64,000 nt of DNA from Allium sativum (taxonomy: Eukaryota; Streptophyta; Magnoliopsida; Asparagales; Amaryllidaceae), in assembly GCA_030737875.1 (NCBI GenBank), contig CM060912.1, positions 332,246,731 through 332,310,730 on the forward strand. The letters are read 5' to 3'. The translations under genes and the position numbers were made by a program. Under the pieces are notes generated by a model. That model saw only the letters and a program-made list of their open reading frames with translations, was not told where the DNA came from and ran no database searches. Of this stretch, positions 23,730 through 34,400 are shown piece by piece; positions within the stretch are counted from its first letter, which is position 1, and every line of letters begins with the position of its first letter.

Positions 23730-24434
23730 GTGATCAAATTCATCGTGAGAAACATCATCTGTCGATTTGGGATTCCAAAGATTGTAATAACAGACAACGG
23801 AACTCAGTTCGATAGTGCTGAATTCAGAAACTTCTGCCAAAAATACCACATCAAGAATCGGTACACCTCTGTGGCGCACGCACAATCGAACGGACAAGTC
23901 GAAGCGGCAAATAAAGTAATTAAGTCCATTCTGAAAAGAAGAATGAAGCAGGCTAGAGCCATGTGGGCTGATGAATTGCCCTTGGCACTATAGGCCTACA
24001 GGACAACATATAAATCGACAATAGGACATACCCCGTTCTCCCTTGCTTTTGGAACGGAAGCAGTCATCCCGGTTAAGATAAAGGTACCTTCTCATCGGGT
24101 GACTTATTATGATCCAATGACCAATAATGAATTGCTCCTTGAGTCCCTGGACATGATCGAAGAAAAGAGGGATGAAGCAGACCTGCGTGCCCTGAGATGC
24201 AAACAACAGGTCACTCGATATTACAACAAGAAGGTCCGAGCCCGAACCTGGGAACCCGGAGACTTGGTTCTGAAACGTGTCTTTCCACCCCCAACTCATA
24301 TGGGAGCGAAGTGGGAAGGACCGTACTCTATTCTGAGCAAGCTTGATAATGGAACCTCCAAGCTGGCAACCGTAGATGGAAAGGAAATCCCCAGAGTGTG
24401 GAATGCCCAACATTTACGGCCATATTTAACATGA
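23730..24434 (+). pseudogene. Tat-2 integrase, catalytic core remainder and C-terminus
   Basis: This is the same frame as upstream, continuing after the TGA. It carries the second Asp ('TDNGTQFD', about 23790), the Glu ('NGQVEAANKV', about 23900) and, further on, the GPY/F-type 'GAKWEGPY'. It ends at a natural-looking 'NAQHLRPYLT' stop at 24434. A TAG near 23991 interrupts 'LPLAL*AYRTT', where Tat-1 has TGG (Trp). All catalytic residues remain, so two point nonsense changes are what inactivate integrase. Confidence 0.9.
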
Positions 24435-24917
24435 GAGTTTCAAATTTATTCTTTTGCTTTGTTAAAAAAACTATGTACACGGCATGACTTGCCTAGAATA
24501 GTCGGATTCCTTAAAGCAAGAGATTATAAAGTGGACGTAGGTCATGATTCGACCGAACCACTATAAAAATACTATGTGTCATTTGCCTTTATTGCATCTT
24601 TATTTATTTGCCTGTTTATTTTTATGAAAATCAATGTGAATAATGCAGGTAGATGAAGTCCGGTGCCAACCGTTCCCCCCGTAGACTAATCGGGGGAATC
24701 CAAAGCATTGGCAAAGGCTCCGACTGTTTGTCCGATTTGTTTTAATCCACGGAGCATGGGTTAAAGTATACACCTAGGATGAGTTTGATGAGCATGCATG
24801 ATTGCAGACTGCTTGATCCGTGGCTCTAACTCTCCAGAGTAGAGAGAGAGTATAAAGGACACAAAGATGACATCCACGAATAACGGCGGTATACCATGAT
24901 CGAAGCTGCCTGAGCAC
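24435..24917 (+). other. Tat-2 post-pol untranslated region with internal hairpin motif
   Basis: No coding sequence was seen. The stretch contains the hairpin motif at 24525-24566 ('ataaagtggacgtagg' ... 'gaaccactataaa') and a degenerate unit of the following tandem repeat (about 24826-24917). Confidence 0.6.
24525..24566 (+). terminator. Internal copy of the LTR hairpin motif downstream of Tat-2 pol
   Basis: The arms are 'ttataaagtgg' and 'ccactataaaa'. This is the same motif as in both Tat-2 LTRs near their 3' ends and as after Tat-1 pol (10306-10356). It could act as an internal 3'-end signal for gag-pol RNA. The sequence match is direct; the function is inferred. Confidence 0.5.
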
Positions 24918-25440
24918 GAACTCTAACTCTCCAGAGAGAGAGAGTATAAAAGCATCTTTGATTGAGCGCTGAGAAATAGCTCCTTCCCCGCTGAAGGATC
25001 GGGGAGCGAATGAGTCGCTGAGCACGAACTCTAACTCTCCAGAGAGAGAGAGAGTATAAAAGCGTCTCCGATTGAGCGCTGAGAAAGAGCTCCTTCCCCG
25101 CTGAAGGATCGAGGAGCGGATGAATCGCTGAGCTCGAACTCTAACTCTCCAGAGAGAGAGAGAGTATAAAAGTGTCTCTGATTGAGCGCTGAGAAAGAGC
25201 TCCTTTCCCGTTGAAGGATCGGGGAGCGAGTGAATCGCTGAGCTCGAACTCTAACTCTCCAGAGAGAGAGAAAGTATAAAAGCGTCTCCGATTGAGCGCT
25301 GAGAAGGAACTTTTTCCCTGCTAAAGGATCGGGGACCGACTGAACTGCTGAATTCAAACTCTAACCTTGGCAACCGTCAGGGGAGTATAAAGAAGTCTGT
25401 AATTAAGCACTGAGAAAGGTGTCAGAAATTCGGTGCCACA
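24918..25440. repeat. 110-bp tandem repeat in Tat-2 3' region
   Basis: Unit starts ('gaactctaactctccagaga') lie at 24918, 25026, 25136 and 25246, with a diverged unit from 25356, so the period is 108-110 bp. Each unit has a GA-rich tract, 'gtataaaag', 'gattgagcgctgagaaa' and 'gctgaaggatcgggga'. Tat-1 has only one or two decayed units at the equivalent place. Short ORFs through the array are repeat artefacts. Confidence 0.92.
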
Positions 25441-25861
25441 AGAACAATTATCCTATGAAATCTTCTGAGTCCCCCATACTTAGAAAAAGGGGGCAACTCG
25501 CCAACAAGGCTAACCAATTTTAAGTAAACCCCTGTCAGGCGCTATGATAGCAGCTGATTGGGAGCACATATACTCGTATACATACACTGAACTTTGAAAC
25601 AGCAGTGTAACATAGCATGAAAATTCTTCTTCCTGTTGATTGACTGATTTGTAGTTATTATTAGTTTGCTAATGACTAAACATGGAAAGTTTATCTAGAT
25701 ACAGGTACACAATGATGCAAAGAGAGATAAACTTTTGTTTATATACTGCGAATCAACAAAGTGAAAAACAACCTAGAAACAAAAGTGAGGACCGGTCTCA
25801 CAATTACACTTCCTGGCCAGTGGAAAACCTAAAGACAAAATATCAACAAGCAACAAATATC
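25441..25861. other. Tat-2 3' UTR of the antisense gene
   Basis: This is AT-rich non-coding sequence between the tandem repeat and the antisense gene stop. No domain or RNA gene was seen. Confidence 0.5.
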
Positions 25862-28007
25862 CTATTTATGCTTTGACCTCTTCTCTTGCTTCTGCCTCTC
25901 CAGCTTTGCCTTGTCGGTATCAGACGGATCCCCTTTCTTCCTGTTCCTTTTGTCGATAAGAGGAACGTCCGACTCCTCTGAAGATTCCTCTTCCACCTCT
26001 TTTCTCTTCCTCCTATCAGAAAGAGAAGTCGGGAAGTCATCGGGGTTTGCAAAGTGAAGCTGTCGACTGATGGATTTGGGCTGAATCTTCACAATCATCC
26101 CAGTTTTGGGATCGAATTCTGCAAGAGGGACTACATCCAAAGCCTCATCTCCCACCTTCCTTGAAGGCGACTCTTTCTCCTGCCTGGCTTTTCGGCTGGC
26201 CAAGGTTTCCTCGTCATCATCATCGGCCTTTTTGGCGCCGATAGTGTCTTCTTCGTCATCTACATGGCGCCCATCCATGTCTCTTAAGGCTTCGATGGTC
26301 TCAGCATCTTTGGGCGCATCAGTGCTAGGTGTCGGGATGCTTTTTTCTGCTGTTGTGACCTCTGCCTGCTTTGGTACATCAATACCAGCACCTGGCAAGA
26401 CAGCCTCCTTCTCCACCTCCCTTTCTTTTTCAGCACCCGTGTCGGCGGGCTCGCCACCTGTATTACAAGGAGCACATGTTACTAACTCAAGTGGTTGTTC
26501 CACCAAACGACGACAATTCACAATTGCTTTGACAAATTGCGTGGAGAAAAGGGAGATACCTTCCGCAGGCCCTCCTTCTTGGATAGTCGTAGGAGCTCCA
26601 ACAATAGCGGGAGTTAGGCCCAAAGGGATTAGCGGATCATCAGGATGGTACTCCTCAACTCCGGAGGTTTTAGGCCCCGCGGCGGAACTGGAACCTTCAT
26701 CAATTTTGCTTTTACCTTTAGCCAAGGTTTTCTCCTTTTCCATCTCCGCCAGAATCAGGCGACGACCCTCTGCCAGGTCCTCAGGTTCATTGTCTCTTAG
26801 GATGCTCTTCATCAGTTCATCCTCATCGATTTCATCGCCTCCCAATCTATGTTTTTCACCCTCCACAATGGCATCCCATAAATTGGCCAAAGTAACATGG
26901 TAATCCGGGATCCACGAGATGTTGCGAGTCTTGAGAACCTGGCCAAGGAAATCGAAAATCATCTCTTCAAACCCCTCGATCTCTTTTTCTCTTTCGAGGA
27001 GCTTGTTGTTAGAAGCAGTGGCCAATTCAATGGCACTTTCAACGTTCTTTTCGGCAAGGGCTGCCCTCCTCCCGCATCCGAGACCTGGTCGTTCAAAATC
27101 ACCTTTTCTGCTTTAGCCAGAGCCAAACTTTCTTTTAAACTCGCTTTTTCTGCCTCCCAAGCAGCCTTCTCAGCTTCAAAATGGCCTTGTGCTATTTTCA
27201 ACTCGATGTTGGCCATTTTGAGATCTTCAACCTCCTTCTTTAAGGCCATTTTCTCTTGGCTGTTGGAGTCCAGTTCTGAATGAAAGCGCTGCTTGGCATT
27301 CTCTAATTCAGTCTTATAATTTTCAGCGTCCCTCCGTGCTAAAGAAAGCTGGGACTGAGCATCTTCCAGGTCCTTTCCCAATTTTGTCCTAGCCCTTTCA
27401 TTATTTTCAAGTTTTGCTTTAGATCTGTGTGCTTCTATTTCGAGTGTTCGGATGACTTCCGAAAGGTTAACTGCATGTTTTTTCATCATCTCGTATTGCC
27501 TGGCTGCGTGCTGGATGTGCCCGATAACTTCATTATCCCAATTTTTAGGGACCGGTTACAAGGCAGGAACAAATACCATCCTGTCAAAGAATATGCCTGG
27601 AAATTGTTCCCGCAGCTTTTCCAGCCTACCTTGGATCTCGGGACCATGGACGTAATCCCGTGACCCGGGGCAGCTAACTCTGGTTGGCTGGTGGGGACAA
27701 TGTCACTTCTCTCCTTCTCAGTCTCTTTGGATGAATCTTTGTCCCAATCTTTAGATTTGTGATGCCTTTTGGACGACCGACTGTGGGAAGGTGCACTCTT
27801 TGGAGGAGTCAACTCTTTTGGAAGTTTCTTTCCCCCTGTCGGAATTGTCGGATGACTCGAAGGCCTGGTAGAGGTTGATTTGGGTGGAGATCGAGGTTGC
27901 GAGGAACTCGGCCTATGAGAAGGACTGCGAGAGCGCTCAGTATCCGGGCGAAGGCTGGGTGTGCCCTCACGAAGAGAACGATACGAATAAGATTTCCTGT
28001 GGGACAT
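25862..28007 (-). pseudogene. Tat-2 antisense gene, exon C: SR-rich, coiled-coil and acidic C-terminal region
   Basis: On the minus strand it starts at the ATG at 28007 (MSHRKSYSYRSLRE), just after an acceptor 'tttttacag|gaacg'. An SR/SPS-rich basic segment (28007-27700) leads to a conserved block ('LEKLREQFPGIFFDRMV', about 27625-27570) that lies in a shifted frame with one TAA. A long coiled coil follows (27489-27060), then a further frame change and the 'NISWIPDYHVTLANLWD' block (about 26920). An acidic Glu/Asp-rich tail ends in 'RQKQEKRSKHK' at 25862. The block order matches Tat-1 7456-9623. Basic ends and two likely nuclear-localisation-like clusters (e.g. 'DRRKRKE') suggest nuclear or RNA binding; that is inference. 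Frameshifts near 27640 and 27060 make it a pseudogene. Confidence 0.65.
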
Positions 28008-28070
28008 CGTTCCTGTAAAAAAAGAAGAGCATATTAAAACTTTGAATACCCACGATATAAGAGTGCAGGG

Positions 28071-28648
28071 TCAGATAGTGTGAGTGATGTGTGCATCCCA
28101 TATAATTCCCCCTAACAGACCCAGGCCCGAAGACAGGCTCGTCTGACCAGTTTCTCGTCCTCTAGTTGGAACACTGATCTCTTCAGGAGCAAGGAAGAAA
28201 GGCCCCTCTTCAAAGTCTTTTTCTGTATATACAACATCGGGTAGAGGGATTTTATTCAGCTCGTCAAATAACTGCTCTTCTGTCAAGTCATCGGGATCAA
28301 CGGTTTCAATTGGAGCAGAGATAGGAATTTCCTTGGACACGTCATCGCGGACCTCATCCCATCTGTATATGTTCAGGTCCTCATCGTCTTGGATGACTAT
28401 CGGAGAAGGACTCTTGAGAAACTTAGTTGTTTCTGCCGCTTGCGAAGTTCCCTCTCCTTCCGTTGGGGGCACATACTTATAAGGTTTGCCGCCGGTCCCA
28501 AGTCCAAATCTTCTGTCCAGAAGACGATGCTTATGAAGATTGTCATCAGTAATGCATTTTTTAATCCTTAAAAAGTCGGATCTGCTTTGATGAAGAATAG
28601 ATAACCGATGGTTGTATAACGGACCCTCCGTTTTCGGGAAGATGTGAT
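28071..28648 (-). pseudogene. Tat-2 antisense gene, exon B
   Basis: The acceptor on the minus strand is 'cttaaacag', ending at 28649. The frame from 28648 is open through 'YKYVPPTEGEG' (about 28475) to 28071. Its second half is acidic, with 'PLPDVVYTEKDFEEG' matching the Tat-1 exon B block. The exon's 3' donor is uncertain; the frame runs to a stop at 28071. Confidence 0.6.
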
Positions 28649-28732
28649 CTGTTTAAGACAAAGGAAAAAGCGGAAGAATGTTAATACTTAGACTCCTTGA
28701 GCAAGATATTCGACTAGGTGATCAAAGTTTAC

Positions 28733-29450
28733 TTGATTTGAGCCATCTTCATGAGCATCCAGCCTGTTTCCTTATATAAAACCAGTCGGACTTAGGATCC
28801 CCAATGTTGCTGTATCCGTCGTACAGAACTTTCCTATTCGCAACCGATTCAAAGAAAGAGAAATTTGGAGTTGCCTAAGAAAGGTGCTTGAAAAGAAAGA
28901 AGAACACCAGATCTGTGAATTTAAGTTCGGCGTGCAGGATCTCCGCATATGCAACATATAGAGAGTATAGAGATGCGTAGGCGTTTGGATGAAGCTGCAT
29001 CGGAGCAATACCTAGTCGTCTTAAAGTTTTGATGGCGATCGGAGGAAACGGAGGAATAGCTCCTACTAGACACATTGTTCGACTGATCGCCATATACCCT
29101 TCCGGTGCTAGGTGGGGTCTATCTTCGCTTCCAGGCGTCAAGACATCGTCGCAAGGAATTCCGTGTCTTAAGCAGATTCTTTTAAGTTTTATCTCGTCAA
29201 GCTTGGATGCTAAAGAATCAGAAAATTTATCTATCTCGAGTTAGCCTGGGATCTCGTCAGGAGCTCGCTCATCAGTCTCAGAATTGTTGCTGGATGAAGT
29301 ACTTTCTGTCGGATCTGATTCTGTGGCTTCGTACTCAGATCCAGAATCTTCACCTCCCAGATTGATTGGAGGTATTTCAGGGTTGTACTATTCAGGAATC
29401 TCGGATTCCGCTTCTGTCACGGATCTTGAAGAAGAGTGATCATTTGACAT
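28733..29450 (-). pseudogene. Tat-2 antisense gene, exon A: Transposase_28-like domain
   Basis: The ATG is at 29450, four bases after an acceptor 'cgtcctag'. An acidic Ser/Glu-rich N-terminus with two stops (about 29390 and 29243) precedes an open stretch. That stretch carries 'HLAPEGYMAISRTMCLVG', 'PPFPPIAIKTLRRLGIAPMQ' and 'LHPNAYASLYSLYV', the pattern of Pfam Transposase_28 (putative gypsy type transposon). Further stops at about 28875 (TAG where Gln is expected) and at about 28757 (TGA where Tat-1 has Trp) follow. The exon ends at the donor 'aaatcaa|gtaaac' (GT at 28732), at the same protein position as the Tat-1 donor. Confidence 0.7.
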
Positions 29451-29455
29451 TGCTG

Positions 29456-30268
29456 CTAGGACGAGAAAATATGAACAATAAGATTAACACTACCCGTCCC
29501 CCGTGTGTGCAAGTACTGGTGTGTGTACTCGTGTGTGCATTAAAAATAAAGTGTGAAAGCAATCAAGATCATCAAAACATTAGTCGTTGTATGCAGTCAA
29601 ATTATGAGGTCATTTACTCCAGAAAGTCCAACGTCAAGGCTCTATCCTAACTGTTCAGAGTTTTATGGTGACAAGGCGTTGATTAAAGTCTGAAATTTCT
29701 TCGTGTAGTAAGCTATGAGTCGGATCGCAAAGCAGAGGGATCGCCCCTTTCGGATTGCATGGCAGATGGATCGCCCCTTTCGGATCGCAGGGCAGAGGAA
29801 TCGCCCCCCATCGAATCGCCGGGCGAAGGGATCGCTCCTTCACGAACCGTTGCAACCCCCACGATACGTCCCTTTGCTGCCACCACGATCTTTCGTCCCG
29901 CCACTCGCTTTCGTCTTCTCTTCTTGACCACGTCCCGAACCGGCCTTCCCTCTTCTTCTTCTTCCTCCTTCGTTTTCCTCCTCTCCTTTCCATCCTCAAA
30001 CTCCGAGCTCTACATCAGTTAGCCATGGCGTTTTGATGATTTCGTCAGAAAAGCACAAATTTCCATCGTTTCTAGTCGAGAAAGTTCATGAAAGAGCGGC
30101 GTTCACGAATAAGAATACTTTTTGTGGAGTTACCTTTCTAAAGATTGAGAGAATGCTCGGATTTTCGAAGGTTTGAAAAACTTGGGTTCGTTCTTCGATA
30201 GTGCAGGCAAAACGATTCGGCAGAAAGAAAGAAGAAGGAGAGTGAAGAGGAGTGGGTCGGCTTATATA
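29456..30268 (-). promoter_or_regulatory. Promoter and 5'-UTR intron of the Tat-2 antisense gene
   Basis: A TATA box on the minus strand (30261-30268, 'tatataag') precedes a pyrimidine-rich leader. A donor 'tagaaag|gtaact' (GT at 30133) and an acceptor at 29456 bracket a candidate 678-bp 5'-UTR intron. That intron contains a degenerate repeat of 30-odd bp (about 29711-29840) built from 'ggatcgcccctttcggat', similar in motif to the repeat in the Tat-2 LTR. Confidence 0.6.
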
Positions 30269-30631
30269 GGCAAAGAGGGCGACCGTTTGTCTCCCTTTCT
30301 TTGTTCTATTCGGTCCACGAAACACCATACAGGCCACGATCCAAAGCTTGTGTCGCATGGAAGCCCACGGACCGCCTCAAACGATGGCCCACCAAGCTCG
30401 AAGCCCGACACGGCTCGAAGAAAAGTCCGTCGCGTCTCGCACAAAAGCCTAGATACTCAGCTCGAGACGAGCACGTGACCACTCGGACCGTGGCGCTCTA
30501 TGGCGATCCGATTCGTGCATACGTTGATTTGAACCAATGCGACTGTTGATTTGCGTCCCTTCAGGAAAAGGTAGATCAGAATCTTAGAAGCATGTTCCAT
30601 CATCGATAAAACATACTTCGAGGGGGCAAAA
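30269..30631 (+). other. Tat-2 segment between antisense promoter and 3' LTR, with polypurine tract
   Basis: No coding sequence was seen. 30619-30631 reads 'cgagggggcaaaa', directly before the 3' LTR start, which is the polypurine tract for plus-strand synthesis. Confidence 0.8.
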
Positions 30632-31430
30632 TGTTGGCTTGCTTTTTGACCAAGCCACCCAGGATCATTCGTAAGAGGAAAGCAGGAAACCACATTCCCC
30701 AAGAATATGAAGGAACGGATCGCACTCTATCGACTCGCCCACGGAGGATCGCGTCTCGACGGATCGCCCACGGAGGATCGCGTCTCGACGGATCGCCCAC
30801 CGAGGATCGCGTCTCGACGGATCGCCCCATCTCATCAGCGAACGACACATCCAGGCGATCCGATCCAAACTTATATTGTTGCCCAGAGCGAACTGATCCG
30901 ATCCCTTGGTGCATGGCGAACCCTCTGACCCATTCAAGCGCGAGCTAGTCTTCAGCGATCCGAATCGCACGGATCTGGCGACACGTGTCCCTAACCGTCA
31001 TCTGGACCAATTCTCCCTATCTGCACGATCCGATTTTCAAGCAGATCGCGACACCTGTCCACAACGGCTAATTTGACTATTTCCTCAACGGTGGCGATGC
31101 GATCCGATGTTCTCGGGATCTGTGCCACGTGTTATCACGACCCGCCTGACAAAATCAGTTATAAATAGCCCATAGCTTGGCATTTTTTGGGATCTTTTTG
31201 GCAATATTGCGTACTGAATCCGCCATTGTTGTCAAACTACTGAAATATTGAGAGAAATCCTTGTTGTATTAGCTTTCAAAGTATAATCAATAATATATAA
31301 AGTGGATGTAGGCTCGTTAACGCCGAACCACTATAAATTCTGAGTGTTATTTTCTTTTTTCTCGTTCTTCATTTGAAATTCTATAACATTCATAACAATT
31401 TGGGTGTTAGGTCCAAATTTCGATCTAACA
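30632..31430 (+). repeat. Tat-2 3' LTR
   Basis: This 799-bp LTR is near-identical to 17421-18219 (about 15 hand-counted differences, mostly transitions). TATA is at 31160-31167 and the hairpin motif at 31295-31337. Confidence 0.95.
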
Positions 31431-34400
31431 ATGATCATGAGAATAAAATAAAATAACATTTTAGAATTAAATAGACATTTTAGAATTAAAAAGACATTTT
31501 AGAATTAAAAAGACATTTTAGAATAAAGCACATTTTAAAATAAAGAATCTTTAAAAATAAAGAATATTTTAAAATAAAATGTTCTAACAATAAAAATCAC
31601 ATTTTTATTGTGTCTATAAAGAATAAAAGAAGAAAATCTTAAAATACATTTTTGTTAGATGAAAATATTATTTTTAACATGTTAATGAAGTGAATAAAAT
31701 ATTCATGTATTGAATTGAATTTTTGAATAAATAAAAAATTACATTTTTATTGTATATATGAATTTTAATAATGTACAGGTAATAAAAAATATATTTGTTC
31801 ATTAAAAATATTCTTTTTAATGAAAATAGGAATCTATAAAAATGTACATGTAATAAAATATATATTTGTTTCATTAAAATATTCTTTTTAATGTAATATT
31901 TTTTTTGTTCATTAAAAATATTCTTTTTTACATGTAACGAATAATTGGTTTTGGAATCATCGAACGAATTATATATATATATAAATTAAAATAATGTTCA
32001 ATGAAGAATAAGATTATGATTTTGATGCTCAATTTGAATGGACGCAAAAATATAAAAATATGAAGCCGAGTTAGGTAGCCAACGCCATTTTTAACCCTAA
32101 CGGGTTTATCGAGCAATTTTATTCATTTTATAATGAATATCGAAATGAAGTGATTTCAAAATTTAATATTTTGAAAATATTATCATTTTAATATGATAAA
32201 AATAAAGAATATTCAATTTTGGTTTAAAATTGAAAATGCTGTTGGAATCGTTTTAAAATAAATTTATAAACGGCTTATGAAATACGTTTTAAATGGAAAA
32301 CGACGAAGTATATATAATATATATATATATATATATTATATTTAATGGCCTGGATAGAATGCGCCGCGCAGCGATCGTTCGCGAATTTCGACCATTAACT
32401 TCAAATTGGCGTAACGAGAGATCCGACTGTCGGATTCTCCTAGAACCGGAACCGTTGGGTTCGTATCGAAAAGAGCTTTTCGATGAATTGAAGAGATTTG
32501 AAATACAATGGATGGATTTGGAATTATGTCCAAATCAAATTTGGAAAAGGTCGCTGTATATGCAGTTCGGTGGCCGTTATTGGAAACTAACTGTAAAGGG
32601 CTAAATAAAATTATTTAAAATATGGAAAAATTATGTAAAATAAAAATAAATGATTTGAAAAGAATTTGGATGAAAAAAATCCAATTTTGTAAAGATAAAA
32701 ATATGTTTATATCAAAATGAACTAGTTATTAACTAGAATAATAATCCAATGTTTTTAAATAAATAAATTGGAATTGAACAAAAGAATTGGATTTTGGGTT
32801 TGTCGTGAATGGTGCCTTAAATAACACTGTTCTTAAACCCCATATGAAAAGAATAAATCTTTTAGTTAAGATTATTAGAGTTTCCACTTATATTTAGTAA
32901 TTGGAATAAAATGAAATGTGAATTGGGTTTATCGTGAACGGTGTGTTTAAACGAATTTGTTCTTTAACCCAATTAACAGTGAAAATGTAGTTTGGAATTT
33001 ATAGATATTTTATTAAGATTTAAATGGAAATTTCCAAAATAAAGTTTTCCAATTAATGAAGGAAATTGGAATTAAATGGAATTCGATTTGGTAATAATCG
33101 AGATGAGCTTCTATAAATGAAGACCGTTACTACATATGGAATTTAAAAGGCTTTGCCGTTATTCCATTGATATTATTAGTCTGATACAGAAATTTATGTC
33201 GATTATACATTGATTTGATTTCTGAGAAGATTCCATATTTAATGGAAGATGATTTTGTGTTTATCGTGAACTGTGTTTTAAATAACATTTGTTATTTAAC
33301 CCAGTCAAAGATAAGATTAATTTCTTAAAATTTGAATAATGATTTTTTAGATTAAAACTAAACTAGGGTTTTAATGAATCTTTAGTTAGATTAAAATGAG
33401 AAAGAGATAATCAAATTTATCGAATTCATAAAATGATCGAGAATGGGGTACCACCAGTTTTACTCCAGGCGATAGTTAATTCTTTAATTAGATTTAAACG
33501 TCAAATGGTAATTAAATTTACCAATAACACTGTGGCTGTTAGATATGGAGTGCTACTAGTTTTGCTCCATGGGATGAATAGGTTGGGATTGGGATAATAA
33601 AAGAATTGATTACTTCGGTATGGTTCGATAATCCCCGACTAGTTAATAAAATCTTTTGAAATTGATATTCAAAGGAAATTTAAAGAGAATAAATTTAAAA
33701 GAATTTATTTTTGATAAAATAAATGGGAACTTTTCCTTAATAATGTGAATATTATATTAAAAGAATATTCTGAATTGGAATGAGGCGTATGATGTATTTT
33801 TATAGCACTTGATTATAAAATACGCCAATTATTCGGAAAGACCGAGTTTAACCCATTCTGAATAATTAATACGACGACCGAGAGTCGAAGATGAACATGG
33901 TGGTTGAAGATCGAGGTTCTTCACATCGTTTGGGTGATTACTGATGTCTTGATTGGGTCGTACACCCAAGACAAGGTAATAAATGGTGATCGTCCATATG
34001 TACTTAGAGATCGACGGATATGCCAGGACCTCTCTCCTATATTGGATATATGGGACGAGGAATAAGGTGCCTTCGGTTTCGTTCAGACCCAGAACGGACC
34101 TGTAAATGGATGGTATATCTGACATTATATTCCTTTATGATGTATTCGTTGATCTTTGCTAAATATATATTTGTTTGGTGGCGGAGAATTTATTCTCTTG
34201 CTTAACCCCCTTCTTTGAGACGTACGAGCTTAGAGGTTATATATTGGCAGAAATCAACGGTATGGTGTGGACTGACAATGTGGCATACTAAGATGCAAAA
34301 GATCAAGGCTTTTATTGAAAAGAAGAGCCTTGCGGTTGATGATCAAAGCACAACTTATTTAGGGATAAATTTGTGTATAGCGTTACTTCGCGAGCCTCAC

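Larger units (their letters stand above)
17421..31430 (+). mobile_element. Tat-2: Tat-lineage Ty3/gypsy retrotransposon with antisense gene
   Basis: This 14.0-kb plus-strand element has two 799-bp LTRs (17421-18219 and 30632-31430) and a perfect 5-bp target duplication 'atgat' (17416-17420 and 31431-31435). The order is gag-protease (18299-21097), RT-RNaseH-RNaseH-integrase (21186-24434), a 110-bp tandem repeat region, an antisense gene (about 30268 down to 25862), then the polypurine tract and 3' LTR. By hand count the LTRs differ at about 15 of 799 sites, far fewer than in Tat-1, so it is the younger insertion. It is still defective: gag has one stop and pol has several. Protein identity to Tat-1 is high in RT and integrase but the LTRs are unrelated in most of U3, so it is a different family of the same lineage. 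Confidence 0.95.

Noticed and set aside
24918..25355. Possible CRISPR-like array
   Set aside because: Units are contiguous 110-bp tandem repeats without unique spacers, inside a plant retrotransposon.
26106..26903. 265-codon plus-strand ORF
   Set aside because: It lies exactly opposite the coiled-coil/acidic exon of the Tat-2 antisense gene, which has a homologue in Tat-1; the plus frame is low-complexity Ser/Leu-rich shadow coding.
33829..34125. ORF inside the giant LTR with a similar protein at 63284-63628
   Set aside because: The similarity follows from the underlying LTR DNA homology. The corresponding region of the other LTR copy (about 41040-41230) does not keep it open, and no family is recognisable.
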